Below are positions 4,741-5,760 of a stretch of 5,760 nt of DNA, in pieces. Positions within the stretch are counted from its first letter, which is position 1, and every line of letters begins with the position of its first letter. This DNA is from Ilumatobacteraceae bacterium (GTDB taxonomy: Bacteria; Actinomycetota; Acidimicrobiia; Acidimicrobiales; Ilumatobacteraceae). The notes under the pieces are model-generated. The model was given only the letters and a program-made list of their open reading frames with translations, searched no databases and was not told the DNA's origin. The position numbers and the translations under genes are program-made. The DNA lies in NCBI GenBank assembly GCA_007122945.1, contig SKSP01000300.1:1-5760 (forward strand). The letters are read 5' to 3'.

Positions 4741-5748
4741 ATGCCGGGGACGCAGGAGATCAGGTTGGCGGTCATCGGGGCCGGTTCGTGGGGGACGACG
4801 GTCGCCGCGCTCGCGTGCGTCAACACGCCGACGGTGTTGTGGGCCCGACGCGCGGAGCTCGCCGCGCACATCAACGCCCACCATGCCAACGCCGACTACC
4901 TGAGCGAGTTCGACCTGCCGTCCGAGCTCTGGGCGACGTCGGTGCTCGACGAGGCCGTGTCGAGCGCGGACGTGCTCGTCATGGCGGTCCCGTCGCACGG
5001 GTACCGCGACGTCTGCGCCGAGGCGGCCCGCTCGATCCGCCCGTGGGTGCCCGTCGTCAGCCTCGCCAAGGGCATCGAGCGCTCGACGCTCAAGCGGATG
5101 AGCGAGGTCACCGCGGAGGAGATGCCCGGGCACCCGGTCGCCGTGCTGACCGGCCCGAACCTCGCCAAGGAGGTCATCGCGGGCCAGCCCGCCGCCAGCG
5201 TGGTCGCGATCGACGACGACACGATCGCGGCGGAGCTGCAACGGATCTTCAGTCGGCCGACGATGCGCATCTACACCAACCCCGACGTCGTCGGGTGCGA
5301 GCTCGCCGGCGTGGTCAAGAACGTGATCGCGATCGCGTCGGGGATGGCCGAGGGGATGGGCTTCGGCGACAACACCCGGGCCACGCTGATCACGCGCGGG
5401 CTCGCCGAGATGTCGCGCCTGGGGGTGGCGATGGGCGGTGATCCGCTGACGTTCGCCGGCCTGGCGGGGATGGGCGATCTGATCGCCACGTGCTCGTCGA
5501 GGCAGAGCCGCAACAACAGCGTCGGCCGGGCGCTCGGCGAGGGGCGCACGATCGACGACATCCTCGGTTCGATGAACATGGTGGCCGAGGGCGTGAAGAG
5601 CTCGCCGAGCGTGCTCGACCTCGCCCGTCGGTACGGTGTCGAGATGCCGATCACCGAGCAGGTCGTGGCGGTGTGCCACGAGGGCCGCAGCGCGCGCGAC
5701 GCGCTCGCGGAGCTGATGCGTCGCGACAAGAAGAGCGAGCTCGAGTGA
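4741..5748 (+). CDS. gpsA: Glycerol-3-phosphate dehydrogenase [NAD(P)+]
   Basis: A 335-residue, full-length enzyme that reduces dihydroxyacetone phosphate to sn-glycerol-3-phosphate in the cytoplasm, supplying the backbone of phospholipids. The N-terminal Rossmann domain has VIGAGSWGTTVA (11-22) with the G-x-G-x-x-G fingerprint. Further conserved segments are MAVPSHGYRDV (81-91), SLAKGIE (107-113), LTGPNLAKEV (136-145), VVKNVIAIASG (191-201) with the catalytic Lys193, GDNTRATLITRGLAEM (209-224), the substrate-binding segment, and FAGLAGMGDLIATCSS (238-253). Nothing is missing. The start follows a leaderless -10 at the right distance. The gene diverges from fbiD with 69 bp between starts, and its stop lies 12 bp before the window end. 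In mycobacteria the gpsA homologue is also the neighbour of fbiD. Confidence 0.97.
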   Translation: MPGTQEIRLAVIGAGSWGTTVAALACVNTPTVLWARRAELAAHINAHHANADYLSEFDLPSELWATSVLDEAVSSADVLVMAVPSHGYRDVCAEAARSIRPWVPVVSLAKGIERSTLKRMSEVTAEEMPGHPVAVLTGPNLAKEVIAGQPAASVVAIDDDTIAAELQRIFSRPTMRIYTNPDVVGCELAGVVKNVIAIASGMAEGMGFGDNTRATLITRGLAEMSRLGVAMGGDPLTFAGLAGMGDLIATCSSRQSRNNSVGRALGEGRTIDDILGSMNMVAEGVKSSPSVLDLARRYGVEMPITEQVVAVCHEGRSARDALAELMRRDKKSELE

Positions 5749-5760
5749 GCCGCCGGACGA

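Noticed and set aside
4672..5679. N-terminal extension of the fbiD frame to 545 residues.
   Set aside because: It runs antisense through gpsA. The GTG at 4671 gives a length matching the FbiD family and has a -10-like element just upstream.
4896..5729. Minus-strand frames inside gpsA (4896-5270 and 5271-5729).
   Set aside because: They are shadows of the gpsA codon pattern with no domain, and gpsA is complete on the plus strand.

Overview
The window is very GC-rich DNA with tightly packed genes, strong G/C third-position bias and several genes without a Shine-Dalgarno site. It encodes an F420-pathway enzyme (FbiD), an actinobacterial TIGR03084-type protein and a PIN-PhoH protein. This points to a high-GC actinobacterium. 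A deep branch such as the Acidimicrobiia (Ilumatobacter-like) is my best guess, but that is inference and the sequence alone does not prove it.

Layout, left to right. Positions 1-59 are a non-coding, G-track-rich simple sequence just beyond the stop of phoH2. phoH2 (60-1445, minus) encodes a PIN ribonuclease domain fused to a PhoH ATPase. A 307-bp divergent intergenic region (1446-1752) holds a candidate -10 element and a cluster of TTGC/GCAA palindromes. It is followed on the plus strand by an HU nucleoid protein (1753-2037) and, 7 bp later in another frame, a 104-residue protein made only of Met, Ala, Lys, Pro and Arg (2045-2359). A 14-bp perfect hairpin (2384-2419) closes this pair. A TIGR03084/mycothiol-maleylpyruvate-isomerase-like protein follows (2453-3238, plus). 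It converges on a two-gene minus-strand operon: fbiD (4042-4671) followed by a PIG-L deacetylase (3263-4045), overlapping by ATGA. Divergent from fbiD is gpsA (4741-5748, plus), glycerol-3-phosphate dehydrogenase, complete with its stop 12 bp before the window end.

How it fits together. The HU gene and the Lys/Ala-rich ORF look like the two halves of mycobacterial HupB (HU core plus basic H1-like tail), here encoded by two adjacent ORFs. The order HU ... fbiD-gpsA recalls the Mycobacterium tuberculosis hupB-mutT1-ppk-fbiD-gpsA neighbourhood, which supports that reading. FbiD makes the phosphoenolpyruvate-derived precursor of F420, GpsA feeds phospholipid synthesis, and the PIG-L and TIGR03084 proteins belong to families that include mycothiol-related enzymes, although their substrates cannot be read from the sequence.

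Most of the window is ordinary core-genome content. The most unusual features are the split HU/H1-like pair, the modular repeat structure of its tail gene, the palindrome cluster upstream of HU, and the G-quadruplex-prone tract at the left edge. I found no tRNA, rRNA, CRISPR array, insertion sequence or phage gene.
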